Positions 17,835 through 26,180 of a stretch of DNA of 64,000 bases are shown here, in pieces. Origin of the DNA: CAHJXG01 sp964235485 (GTDB lineage Bacteria > Pseudomonadota > Alphaproteobacteria > Acetobacterales > Acetobacteraceae); contig CAXSAZ010000001.1 in the NCBI GenBank assembly GCA_964235485.1, positions 372,001-436,000 of the forward strand. Direction: 5' to 3'. The notes below the pieces were generated by a model. That model saw only the letters and a list, made by a program, of their open reading frames with translations, had not been told where the DNA came from and did no database searches. Position 1 is the first letter of the stretch. The number at the start of each line of letters is the position of its first letter. The translations under genes and the position numbers were made by a program.

Positions 17835-19037
17835 TCATGTTGCGATGTCCACGGTTTGCGGGATGGCAGGCCCGGGTCGGAGGCGGTCGGCGAGCACGGC
17901 GCCCACGGCGCCGGTCAGCATCAAGAGGGCCATAGGCCGCGCCGTGCCGTCGCTTAACTCGCCCACCAGCACGCCGCTGAGCGCCGCGAGGCAGAAGCCG
18001 ACCGTGCCCATCAACGCGGACGCGCTGCCAGCCTGCGCCGCGTGGCGGGACAGCGCGCCAACCGCCGAGTTGGGCATCACGAACCCCATGCTGCCCATCG
18101 CGAGCACCACGGGCAGCACGATGCCATACACGCCGCCCACATCCAGCACGGCGCAGGCCAGCAGGGCAACCGCGGCGGCTAGGTAGGTCAGGGTGCCGAC
18201 CCGCAGCACGCGCGCCGCACCCACCCGGGGCAGAATGCGCGGGTTGAGCTGCGAGGACAGGATGAACGCCCCGGCGCTGGCGCCGAACAACATGCCGTAC
18301 TGCGCCGGGCTGAACGCGAAGCGCTGGATCAGAACGGGCGGCGAGCCGCCGATATAGGCGAACATGCCGAACATTCCCCAGCCGTTGATCGCCGCAAAGC
18401 ACAGGAACACCCGGTCCCGCAGCACTGCGGCGTAGCGGGCCGCCAGGTTGCCGACGCCGAGCTGCGCCCGCCGGTGCCGCGGCAGGGTGTCCGGCAGCAG
18501 GCGCCAGACCAGCACGCAGCAAACGCCGCCATAGACCGCGGTGAGCCAGAAGATCGCGTGCCACGGCGCATAACCGAGGACGAGGCCGCCCAGCGTCGGC
18601 GCCAGGATCGGGGCGACCCCCATCACCAGCATCAAGCGGGACATCAGGTGCGCCGCGGCCAGCCCGTCCGCCAGGTCGCGCACGATGGCCCGGGGGATCA
18701 CCATGCTGGCCGAGCCGCCGAACGCCGCGACGAAGCGCAGCGCCGACAAGGTGAGCAGGTCGGGCGCCAAGGCGCAGCCGGCGTTGGCCAGCGTGTAAAC
18801 CGCCGTGCCCGCCATCAACGGCGCCCGCCGGCCGTAGCGGTCGGACAGCGTCCCTTGGGTGATCTGCCCGACGGCCAGCCCGGCGAACCAAGTCGCCAGC
18901 GTGACCTGCGCCGTGCCGGGCCGCCCGCCCAGCGACGCCTCGATGGCTGGGAACGCCGGCAGGTACATGTCGGTGGACAGCGGCCCCACCGCGGTCAGGA
19001 AACCGAGCAGCACAGGCAGCCATGCCGGATATGTCAT
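17835..19037 (-). CDS. Bcr/CflA family multidrug efflux MFS transporter
   Basis: A 400-residue, 12-helix major facilitator. The start ATG at 19037 leads into PAWLPVLLGFLTAVGPLSTDMYLPAFPAIE, the signature N-terminus of Bcr/CflA drug exporters. GQITQGTLSDRYGRRAPLM is the MFS loop 2-3 motif, and SALRFVAAFGGSASMVIPRAIVRDL matches the family helix 4-5 region. Likely exports drugs or small metabolites with proton antiport (family knowledge); the actual substrate is unknown. It converges with ilvD, leaving an 82-base gap. Confidence 0.93.
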   Translation of the reverse strand: MTYPAWLPVLLGFLTAVGPLSTDMYLPAFPAIEASLGGRPGTAQVTLATWFAGLAVGQITQGTLSDRYGRRAPLMAGTAVYTLANAGCALAPDLLTLSALRFVAAFGGSASMVIPRAIVRDLADGLAAAHLMSRLMLVMGVAPILAPTLGGLVLGYAPWHAIFWLTAVYGGVCCVLVWRLLPDTLPRHRRAQLGVGNLAARYAAVLRDRVFLCFAAINGWGMFGMFAYIGGSPPVLIQRFAFSPAQYGMLFGASAGAFILSSQLNPRILPRVGAARVLRVGTLTYLAAAVALLACAVLDVGGVYGIVLPVVLAMGSMGFVMPNSAVGALSRHAAQAGSASALMGTVGFCLAALSGVLVGELSDGTARPMALLMLTGAVGAVLADRLRPGPAIPQTVDIAT

Positions 19038-19123
19038 TCCGCCATCATGCCAGTCTGTCCCGCCCCGGCGAAGCGCCGATGGCGCATAACCGCCCCCTGC
19101 CGGCGGGGCGCCCGGTGCCGCGG

Positions 19124-19618
19124 TCAGTCCAAAGGCACGAGCAAATCGCCCAAACGCACCTCGCCGCCTTCCAGCACCCGCGCGGTGATGCCGCCATGGC
19201 CGCGCACCGCGTTGTAGCCGCCTGTGCCCAGCAGCCGCTCCATCTTGGAACAGGGGTGGCATTCCCCGCTGTGTTCGAGCAGCGCACCGCCCAGGCGGAA
19301 GCGCCGCCCTTTCAAAGCGAGGAGGTTGACCCCGCGCACCACGACGTTCCGCCGCAGCAACTCAGGCGGGGCGCTGTCCCCGCCCAGAAAGCTGCCGATG
19401 GCCGCAAGGTGCTCGGCCGCGATCACCGTGACCTGGCGGGCGCCTTGCGTGGCGCTTTGGTAATGGTCGCCCTCGACGCCCCCGCCCGGCGTCAACGCGA
19501 TGGCCTCCACCGCCCGCATCGGCGCGAGGCGGGCCGGGCGCACGCCGAGCCACGCGACGACGCCGGGCCGCATCGGCGCGGCCATCAGCCGGGCGAGCGG
19601 AGAAGCCGGGTTGAGCAC
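19124..19618 (-). CDS. MOSC domain-containing protein
   Basis: A 164-residue single MOSC domain. GGVEGDHYQ, LLRRNVVVRGVNLLALKGRRF and GECHPCSKMERLL carry the conserved MOSC core, with the cysteine in GECHPC that is thought to bind sulfur or molybdenum cofactor. MOSC proteins act in molybdenum-dependent oxidoreductases or sulfur carriage (family knowledge). It follows the transglutaminase gene by three bases on the same strand and is probably in the ftsK operon; no molybdenum enzyme is adjacent. Confidence 0.9.
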   Translation of the reverse strand: MLNPASPLARLMAAPMRPGVVAWLGVRPARLAPMRAVEAIALTPGGGVEGDHYQSATQGARQVTVIAAEHLAAIGSFLGGDSAPPELLRRNVVVRGVNLLALKGRRFRLGGALLEHSGECHPCSKMERLLGTGGYNAVRGHGGITARVLEGGEVRLGDLLVPLD

Positions 19619-19621
19619 GGT

Positions 19622-20464
19622 TCAGACCGACGCGGTGGACACCGCCTGGCTCGTGGCCGGCCCCGTGGCGGGCGGCCCCGTGACCGACACCTGGGGCGCC
19701 TTGCTCCCGGACGTACCGAAGATGGAGGAAAACGCGACCTCGCCGGCGTCCCGGCCGAAACCGATGCGGATCAGGCCGTCGATGGCGGACTTGCGGGTCG
19801 CGTCGAACAGGTACCAGGCGCCGCCGTCTGGCCCTTCCAGCCAAGCCTCGAACACCGCATGGAAGTCGGGCGGCTCCAAACGCCAGGCATAGGCGCTGAC
19901 ATAGCGCGCCGGAACGCCCAGCGCCCGGCACAGCGCAACGGCCAAGTGGGCGAAGTCCCGGCACACGCCCTGGCGCTCGATCAGGGTGTCCGCCGCCGAG
20001 GTCATCGCGTCCGTGGTGCCGCTTCGGTAATCCACGTGGTCGCAGATCCAGTTGCAGATGGTCCCCACCCGCTGGTGCCCCGGCGCCATGCCGCCGAAGG
20101 TGCGCTGCGCGAACAGCGCCAGGCGGTCGGACTGGCAGTAGCGGCTGGGGTTGAGAAAGGCCAGGGCGGGGAAGGGCAGGCGGCTGGCCGGGACCTCGCC
20201 GACCTCCGCCGGGTCGCACAGCACGGGGTCCAGCGTTGCCTCGGCACGGTATTCCACCCGAAGCGGGCCGGGCTGCGCCAGGACGCGCAGGATGCGGTTG
20301 CCGCTTTCCGGCAAGGTGAACCGCTCGACATCAAGCGCCGGGGTGAGTTGCAGCGACTCGTTGCGCACCACCTGTCGGTCGAAGCGGGCGATCTCGAAGT
20401 TGAACACGAAGGCCGTGGGGCCTTGGACGTCATACTGCAGCGTGCAGCCAACCTGGAATTCGAT
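19622..20464 (-). CDS. Transglutaminase-like protease-fold protein (apparent ATC start)
   Basis: A 280-residue cytoplasmic protein with a bacterial transglutaminase N-terminal domain (QVGCTLQYDVQGPTAFVFNFEI) and a transglutaminase core. The catalytic triad is visible: Cys in RQGVCRDFAHLAVALCRALG, His in PPDFHAVFEAWLEG and Asp in WYLFDATRK. Homology reaches to the codon ATC at 20464, which sits six bases after a perfect AAGGAGG. The next usable start is a GTG at 20407, which would remove part of the conserved N-terminal domain. The gene follows ftsK directly. Substrate unknown; such proteins may be peptidases or transglutaminases. Confidence 0.85.
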   Translation of the reverse strand: MEFQVGCTLQYDVQGPTAFVFNFEIARFDRQVVRNESLQLTPALDVERFTLPESGNRILRVLAQPGPLRVEYRAEATLDPVLCDPAEVGEVPASRLPFPALAFLNPSRYCQSDRLALFAQRTFGGMAPGHQRVGTICNWICDHVDYRSGTTDAMTSAADTLIERQGVCRDFAHLAVALCRALGVPARYVSAYAWRLEPPDFHAVFEAWLEGPDGGAWYLFDATRKSAIDGLIRIGFGRDAGEVAFSSIFGTSGSKAPQVSVTGPPATGPATSQAVSTASV

Positions 20465-20470
20465 GGCGGG

Positions 20471-20478
20471 CCTCCTTA
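20471..20478 (-). promoter_or_regulatory. Perfect Shine-Dalgarno TAAGGAGG placed before an ATC codon
   Basis: On the minus strand the ftsK stop codon TAA is the first part of TAAGGAGG. Six bases later comes ATC, in frame with the transglutaminase gene. No ATG, GTG or TTG lies at a usable distance, so the ATC at 20464 is the likely initiation codon unless the base call is wrong. Confidence 0.6.
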
Positions 20479-22923
20479 CTCGTCGTCGTCGCGGGTGGAG
20501 CGGGTCAGCACGTCGCGCTTGCCCACGTGGTTGGCGGGGCTGACGATGCCCTCCTTCTCCATCTGCTCGATCAGCTTCGCCGCGCGGTTGTAGCCGATGC
20601 CGAGGTGCCGCTGGATGAAGCTGGTGCTCGCCTTGCCCTCGCGGGACACCAGGGCGACTGCCTGGTCGAACAGCCCCTTCTCGCCGTCCCCGGCGGCGGC
20701 GATGCCGGACAGGGCGGAGTTGGCGCCGTCGTCGTCGCTGTCCGCGCCCTCCGTCACCTCCTCGTCGTAGGTCGGCTCGCCCTGGGTGCGCAGGAAGGCG
20801 ACGATATCCTCCACCTCGCGGTCGGCGACGAAGGGGCCGTGCACCCGGGCGATGCGCCCGCCGCCCTGCATGTGCAGCAGGTCGCCTTGGCCCAGCAGTT
20901 GTTCCGCGCCCTGCTCGCCCAGGATGGTGCGGCTGTCGAACTTGCTGATCACCTGGAAGCTGATGCGGGTCGGGAAGTTGGCCTTGATCGTGCCGGTGAT
21001 CACATCGACCGAGGGGCGCTGCGTCGCCATGATGACGTGGATGCCGGCGGCCCGCGCCATCTGCGCCAGGCGCTGCACAGCCGCCTCGACTTCCTTGCCG
21101 GCCACCATCATCAGGTCCGCCATCTCGTCGATCACCACGACGATGTAGGGCAGGGGCTTCAGGACCAGCGGCTGTTCCTCATAGGTCGGCCGCCCGGTCT
21201 CGCTGTCGAAGCCGGTCTGCACGCGCCGGGTCACGGTTTCGTTGCGGGCCAGCGCCTCGGCCACGCGGTCGTTGTAGCCGCCGACGTTGCGCACACCGAG
21301 CTGGCTCATGGCACGGTAGCGCCGCTCCATCTCCCGCGTCGTCCATTTCAGGGCGGTCACCGCCTTGGACGGCTCCGTCACCACGGGCGCCAGCAAGTGC
21401 GGGATGCCCTCATAGACCGACAGTTCCAGCATCTTCGGGTCGATCATAATGAGCCGGCACTGGTCGGGCGACAAGCGGAACAGGATCGACAGGATCATGG
21501 CGTTGATGCCCACCGACTTGCCGGAGCCGGTGGTGCCCGCGATCAGCAAGTGCGGCATACGCGCCAAGTCGGCGATGACTGGGACGCCGCCGATGTCCTT
21601 GCCGAGCGCCAAGGCGAGGCGGCCAGGATGGCTGCGCCAATCCTCGCTGCCCAGCAGTTCCGACAGGAACACCGTTTCGCGCTTCTCGTTCGGCACCTCG
21701 ATGCCGATCACGTTGCGGCCGGGCACGGTGGCGATGCGGACGGCGGTGACGCACAGGGTCCGCGCCACGTCGTCCGCCAGGCCGATCACCCGGGCGCTGC
21801 GGATGCCGGGGGCCGGCTCCAATTCATACAGCGTGACCACCGGGCCGGGCCGGATGTCGCGGATCGCGCCCTGCACGCCGTAGTCGCCCAGCACGGTTTC
21901 CAGCAGGCGGGCATTGGCCTGCAACGCGTCCTGGCTGGGGCCTGACCCGGCGCGCACCGGCGCCGGGCTGAGCAGGGACAGCGGCGGGAACTGCCAGCCC
22001 TCGGCCGGCGGCGGGGTCTCGGCCCGCGGCGGCGGCTTGCGCTTGGCCTCGGTAATTACCGACTGGGTGATGACCGGGATCGAAATGCCGGCCGGGTCCG
22101 GACGCGCGGGGGCGCGCACGGCGTCGGCCCCCACGTCTCGGCTCGCCGGGGCGGCACTGGGGCTGGACGCGCGAAAGAGCGTCGGCGCCGCTGGCGATAC
22201 GGCTTCGGGCAGCAGCGGCGAGCGGCGCAGGACAGGCTCCACGGCCACCCGCCCGGCCGCGGCGGCGCGCAGCCCCACGCGGGCCAGCAGCCCGGCCGCC
22301 CATCCGCCGCCGCGCATCGACCCGCGGGCAGCGCCCACCGCGCCCTGGCCCGCCGCGCGCCATTCCCCGGCCGAAAGCCCAAGGCTCAGCACGACCAAGA
22401 GCAGCGCCAGCGCCAGCGCCGCCGCTTGGACCAGCAAGGCCCCGGCCGTGCCGAGCAGCCCGTTCCCGGTGCGGACGGCGCCCTCGGCCAGCAAGCGCCC
22501 GATGGCGCCGCCCAGCCCGGCCGCGGTCGGCCAGGACGGTCCCGGCGCCGCCGCCAGCACGGCTGCCAGGGCCGGCAGCGCCAAAAGAGTGAACAGCAGC
22601 CGGACCGTCAGCCGCAGGGGACGCCGGGTGGCGGTGCGGAAGCTCCAGGCGAGCAGGGCGAGCACGGGCAACGCCGCCGCCGCCCCGAAGCACTGCAGCA
22701 GCACGTCGGCTGCCATCGCGCCCGGCACGCCCGCCAGGTTGGTCGGCGAACGGGACGTGGCGGTGTTCAGCGACGGGTCATGCGGGTTGTAGGACACAAG
22801 CGCCACCAGCAGCAGCAGCGCGCCGACCGCGAACGCGATGCCGCCGAGCTGCCCCAAGCGCGCCAGCACGATGCTGCGCACCTCCGGCGAGGCAAAGCGG
22901 CGGCCTTGGGCGATTGATGCCAT
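20476..22923 (-). CDS. ftsK: DNA translocase FtsK
   Basis: Septal DNA pump that clears and resolves chromosomes during division. The 815-residue protein has an N-terminal membrane domain of about four helices (LGGIAFAVGALLLLVALVSY onward), a proline/alanine-rich linker around residues 215-300, and a RecA-like motor with Walker A GTTGSGKSVGINAMI, PYIVVVIDEMADLMMVAG (Walker B) and ATQRPSVDVITGTIKANFP. The C-terminal gamma winged helix (KASTSFIQRHLGIGYNRAAKLIE) reads polar KOPS sequences. The linker is short compared with E. coli FtsK, normal for alphaproteobacteria. First gene of a likely ftsK-transglutaminase-MOSC operon. Confidence 0.97.
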   Translation of the reverse strand: MASIAQGRRFASPEVRSIVLARLGQLGGIAFAVGALLLLVALVSYNPHDPSLNTATSRSPTNLAGVPGAMAADVLLQCFGAAAALPVLALLAWSFRTATRRPLRLTVRLLFTLLALPALAAVLAAAPGPSWPTAAGLGGAIGRLLAEGAVRTGNGLLGTAGALLVQAAALALALLLVVLSLGLSAGEWRAAGQGAVGAARGSMRGGGWAAGLLARVGLRAAAAGRVAVEPVLRRSPLLPEAVSPAAPTLFRASSPSAAPASRDVGADAVRAPARPDPAGISIPVITQSVITEAKRKPPPRAETPPPAEGWQFPPLSLLSPAPVRAGSGPSQDALQANARLLETVLGDYGVQGAIRDIRPGPVVTLYELEPAPGIRSARVIGLADDVARTLCVTAVRIATVPGRNVIGIEVPNEKRETVFLSELLGSEDWRSHPGRLALALGKDIGGVPVIADLARMPHLLIAGTTGSGKSVGINAMILSILFRLSPDQCRLIMIDPKMLELSVYEGIPHLLAPVVTEPSKAVTALKWTTREMERRYRAMSQLGVRNVGGYNDRVAEALARNETVTRRVQTGFDSETGRPTYEEQPLVLKPLPYIVVVIDEMADLMMVAGKEVEAAVQRLAQMARAAGIHVIMATQRPSVDVITGTIKANFPTRISFQVISKFDSRTILGEQGAEQLLGQGDLLHMQGGGRIARVHGPFVADREVEDIVAFLRTQGEPTYDEEVTEGADSDDDGANSALSGIAAAGDGEKGLFDQAVALVSREGKASTSFIQRHLGIGYNRAAKLIEQMEKEGIVSPANHVGKRDVLTRSTRDDDE

Positions 22924-22982
22924 CGTTGTACACCGGTCAGCTTGAAGGATAGCCGGAGCTTAACGCAAGAACCTGCAGAACC

Positions 22983-23020
22983 AAAACGGAAAGCCGGGAC
23001 CGCCCGCTCGCGGCCCCGGC
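22983..23020 (-). terminator. Rho-independent terminator after amt
   Basis: On the minus strand a GC-rich hairpin (arms GCCGGG and CCCGGC flanking a second paired GCGG/CCGC-like section, 22993-23020) is followed by a T-rich run TTTCCGTTTT. It lies 25-60 bases after the amt stop and before ftsK, which it separates from the ammonium operon. Confidence 0.7.
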
Positions 23021-23044
23021 GTGCCGTTTCGGCAAGCGTCGCCG

Positions 23045-24433
23045 TTAGCCGAGCTGCTCGCCGTGCAGCACGACATCCAGGCCTTCGCGCTCCTCGTCCG
23101 TGGACACGCGCAGGCCGACGACCACATCGACGATCTTGAGCAGGATGAACGTCGCCACCGCGCTGTAGGCGACCGTCGCCGCCACTGCGATGGCCTGGTT
23201 GGTCAGCAGCTCCGTCCCGGCGACATAAACGCCGTCGGGCTTGGCCGTCGTGGCCGAAAGCGGGCCGTAGGCGAACACCCCCGTCAGCAACGCGCCGATG
23301 ATGCCGCCAATGCCGTGCACGCCGAAGGCGTCCAGGCTGTCGTCATAGCCCAGCAGGTGCTTCAACCCGGTCGCCGACCAGAAGCAGACCACGCCCGCAA
23401 CCACGCCGATGATCAGCGACGGCCCCGGCAGCACGAAGCCGGATGCCGGCGTGATCGCCACCAGCCCGGCCACCGCGCCGGAGATCACGCCGAGCACGCT
23501 CGGCTTGCCCTTGGCCACCCACTCCGCCACGACCCAACCCAGCGCCGCGCCGCCTGTCGCAATCTGCGTCGCCAGCATCGCCATGCCTGCCCGGCCGCCC
23601 GCGCCCACCGCCGACCCGGCGTTGAAGCCGAACCAACCGACCCAGAGCAGCGACGCCCCGATCACCGCATAGGCAAGGTTGTAGGGCGCCATGTTGTCGT
23701 GCCCGTAGCCAAGCCGCTTGCCCAGCACCAGCGCGCAGACCAGCCCGGCGACGCCCGCGTTGATGTGCACCACCGTGCCGCCGGCGAAGTCGGCCGCGCC
23801 CAGGGCGTTGATCCAACCGAGCGGGCTCCACACCCAATGCGCCACCGGCGAGTACACCAGCAGCGACCACAGCGCGGTGAACACCATCAGCGCCGAGAAC
23901 TTCATCCGGTCGGCGAACGCGCCGGCGATCAGCGCCGGGGTGATGATCGCGAACGTCATCTGGAACATGAGGTACACGGTCTCGGGAATCGTGTTGACCG
24001 TGCTGTTGTCGGTGCCCGCGCCCAGAGTGAAGGGCTTGTCCCAGTTGGTCGCGATCCCGTTCAGGAACAAGCGTGAGAAGTCGCCGATGTAGGGGTTGCC
24101 GTTGGTGAAGGCGAGGCTATAGCCCGCGACCATCCACAGCACCGTCACCAACGCGCAGATGCTGAAGGACTGCATCATGGTCGCCAGCACGTTCTTCTTG
24201 CGCACCATGCCGGCGTAGAACAGCGCCAGGCCCGGCACCGTCATCATCAGCACCAGCGCCGTGCTGGTCAGCATCCAGGCGGTGTCGCCGGTATCGACCT
24301 TGGCCTCGGCCACTGCGGCGGCGGCCTCGGCAGCGGGGGGAGCCGCCGCCGTCGCGGCGTTCTGCGCCCAGGCGGGAAGTGCTGCAAACAATACAAGCGG
24401 CAGCGGAGCGAGCCGCCAGGCGAGTCCCTTCAT
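23045..24433 (-). CDS. amt: Ammonium transporter Amt
   Basis: Trimeric inner-membrane channel for ammonium/ammonia. The 462-residue product has a cleavable signal peptide (PLPLVLFAALPAWA) and an alanine-rich spacer, then 11 helices. Family motifs include ALFYAGMVRKKNVLATMMQS, WSPLGWINALGAADFAGGTVVHI with the pore histidine, and DDSLDAFGVHGIGGIIGALLTG with the second pore histidine. Start ATG at 24433 overlaps the glnK stop (ATGA), the standard glnK-amtB arrangement in which the PII protein plugs the channel under nitrogen excess. Confidence 0.97.
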   Translation of the reverse strand: MKGLAWRLAPLPLVLFAALPAWAQNAATAAAPPAAEAAAAVAEAKVDTGDTAWMLTSTALVLMMTVPGLALFYAGMVRKKNVLATMMQSFSICALVTVLWMVAGYSLAFTNGNPYIGDFSRLFLNGIATNWDKPFTLGAGTDNSTVNTIPETVYLMFQMTFAIITPALIAGAFADRMKFSALMVFTALWSLLVYSPVAHWVWSPLGWINALGAADFAGGTVVHINAGVAGLVCALVLGKRLGYGHDNMAPYNLAYAVIGASLLWVGWFGFNAGSAVGAGGRAGMAMLATQIATGGAALGWVVAEWVAKGKPSVLGVISGAVAGLVAITPASGFVLPGPSLIIGVVAGVVCFWSATGLKHLLGYDDSLDAFGVHGIGGIIGALLTGVFAYGPLSATTAKPDGVYVAGTELLTNQAIAVAATVAYSAVATFILLKIVDVVVGLRVSTDEEREGLDVVLHGEQLG

Positions 24434-24768
24434 AGTGCTTCCTCGTTGGTCTCGCCGGTTCGGATGCGCACCGCGCGTTCGATGTCCATCACGAAAATCT
24501 TGCCGTCGCCGATCTTGCCGGTGTGCGCCGCCTTCATGATGGCCTCCACCACCTGCTCGGCCAGGTCCTCCGACACGGCGACCTCGATCTTCACCTTGGG
24601 CAGGAAGTTCACGTGGTACTCGGCGCCGCGGTAGATCTCCGTCTGCCCTTTCTGGCGCCCGAACCCCTTCACCTCCGACACGGTCAGTCCCTGCACACCC
24701 AAGGGCGTCAAAGCCTCCCTGACATCGTCGAGCTTGAAGGGCTTGATGACGGCTACGATCAGCTTCAT
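24430..24768 (-). CDS. glnK: Nitrogen regulatory protein P-II
   Basis: Trimeric signal protein reporting 2-oxoglutarate, ATP/ADP and glutamine status. The 112-residue product starts MKLIVAVIKPFKLDDVREAL, has the T-loop RGAEYHVNF with the uridylylation tyrosine at position 51, and ends with the B-loop KIGDGKIFV. Length and T-loop match the canonical family exactly. It is coupled to amt by a four-base overlap, so I call it GlnK rather than GlnB, though sequence alone cannot fully separate them. A possible sigma-54 site lies 66 bases upstream. Confidence 0.95.
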   Translation of the reverse strand: MKLIVAVIKPFKLDDVREALTPLGVQGLTVSEVKGFGRQKGQTEIYRGAEYHVNFLPKVKIEVAVSEDLAEQVVEAIMKAAHTGKIGDGKIFVMDIERAVRIRTGETNEEAL

Positions 24769-24833
24769 CGAACCTTCCTCTTTCCAAATCCGCGCCTCGC
24801 GCCACATTCGGCAGGCCGCGTCGGGCGAGCATA

Positions 24834-24850
24834 TTCAAGAACCGTGCCGA
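24834..24850 (-). promoter_or_regulatory. Possible sigma-54 promoter for glnK-amt
   Basis: The minus strand reads TCGGCACGGTTCTTGAA. Compared with the sigma-54 consensus TGGCACG-N4-TTGCA, the -24 element differs only in its first base and the -12 element has TTGAA instead of TTGCA. Spacing is right and the distance to glnK (about 66 bases) is plausible for a nitrogen-controlled operon, but the mismatch in the -12 GC makes this tentative. Confidence 0.35.
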
Positions 24851-24977
24851 GCGAGCAAGCCGACACACGGTTGTCTGCGCCACGATCTCTGCCCGCGGCA
24901 TGGGCAACCTTTGCCCCGTGCTGTAACTTCGGTGCAACGGATCGCTGCTGAATTTTTGTGCACTTGAGGAGGAGCCG

Positions 24978-26180
24978 ATGGCGGACCTGGCCGTGGATGT
25001 CTGCGTGGTAGGGGCTGGGCCGGTGGGCGGCACGCTGGCGTGCCGGCTGGCGGCGGGCGGGGTGCGCGTGGCGGTGATCGACCGCGCGGCGCTGCCGCCG
25101 ATGGAGCATCCGAATTTCGACGGGCGCGCCTATGCCGTCGCGGCCGGCTCGCGCCGCTTGCTGGAAGCGGCGGGCATTTGGGATGCGCTGCCGCAGGCGC
25201 CGTCGCCGATCCTCGACATCCGGGTGTCCGATGGCCGGGTCGGGCAGCGGGCCTCCAGCCTGTTCCTGCATTTCGACCATCAGGATGTCGGTGATGAGCC
25301 GTTCGGCTGGATGGTGGAAGCGCGCGCCCTGCGCGTCGCGCTGAACGCCCACATGCACCGCGCGCCGGACCTCCTTGTACACGCCCCGGCGGAGGCGAGG
25401 GCGGAGCGCCGCGCCGACCGCGCGGTGGTGCAGGTTGCCGGCGGTCCCGCCATCGCGTGCCGCCTGGTCGTCGCCGCCGAGGGCCGCAACTCGCCGCTGC
25501 GCGAGCAGGCGCGCATCCCGGTGACGCGGGTGCCCTACGACCAGCGCGGCATCGTCTCGGCCGTGGCGCATGAGCGCCCGCACAACAACACGGCGCTGGA
25601 GCACTTCCTGCCCGGCGGCCCGTTCGCGCAACTGCCGATGAGTCCGACGGAGGGCGCGCCGCACGTGTCCGCCGTGGTCTGGACCGAGCGGACAGTAGCG
25701 GCGGACCGGGTGATCGCGTTGGACGACGCCGCGTTCGGGCGGGAGGTGGCGCGGCGGCTGGGCGACCATCTGGGGGCGGTCCGGCCCATCGGGCGGCGGT
25801 GGATCTACCCGCTGTCCGCCATGCACGCCCAGCGTTACGTGGATACCCGGCTGGCGCTGGTGGGCGACGCGGCGCACGGCATCCATCCCATCGCGGGGCA
25901 GGGGCTGAACCTCGGGTTCCGCGACGTGATCGCGCTGTCGGACCTGGTGATCGCGGCCGTGCGAGAGGGCGCGGACCCGGGCGCCCCGGCGCTGCTCGCG
26001 CAGTATCAGCGGCGGCGGCGGCCGGACAACCTGTTGATGCTGGCCGCGACGGACGTGCTGGATCGGCTGTTCAGCACCGACAACCCGCTGCTGCGCGCCG
26101 CGCGGGACGTGGGGATTGCCGGGGTGCACCGGATGCCGCGGCTGAAGCGGCTGTTCATGCGCCAGGCGATGGGCGGCTGA
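24978..26180 (+). CDS. UbiH/UbiF/Coq6-family FAD monooxygenase
   Basis: A 400-residue flavoprotein hydroxylase of the ubiquinone-synthesis family. The FAD-binding VCVVGAGPVGGTLACRLA is at residues 7-25, DGRAYAVAAGSRRLLEAAGIW matches the UbiH/F/VisC block, and ALVGDAAHGIHPIAGQGLNLGFRD carries the second FAD/NAD motif. A strong GAGGAGGAG ribosome site precedes the ATG at 24978. Probably hydroxylates a ubiquinone precursor in the membrane; which ring position cannot be decided. The last 26 bases overlap the end of the opposite-strand S9 peptidase gene. Confidence 0.92.
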   Translation: MADLAVDVCVVGAGPVGGTLACRLAAGGVRVAVIDRAALPPMEHPNFDGRAYAVAAGSRRLLEAAGIWDALPQAPSPILDIRVSDGRVGQRASSLFLHFDHQDVGDEPFGWMVEARALRVALNAHMHRAPDLLVHAPAEARAERRADRAVVQVAGGPAIACRLVVAAEGRNSPLREQARIPVTRVPYDQRGIVSAVAHERPHNNTALEHFLPGGPFAQLPMSPTEGAPHVSAVVWTERTVAADRVIALDDAAFGREVARRLGDHLGAVRPIGRRWIYPLSAMHAQRYVDTRLALVGDAAHGIHPIAGQGLNLGFRDVIALSDLVIAAVREGADPGAPALLAQYQRRRRPDNLLMLAATDVLDRLFSTDNPLLRAARDVGIAGVHRMPRLKRLFMRQAMGG

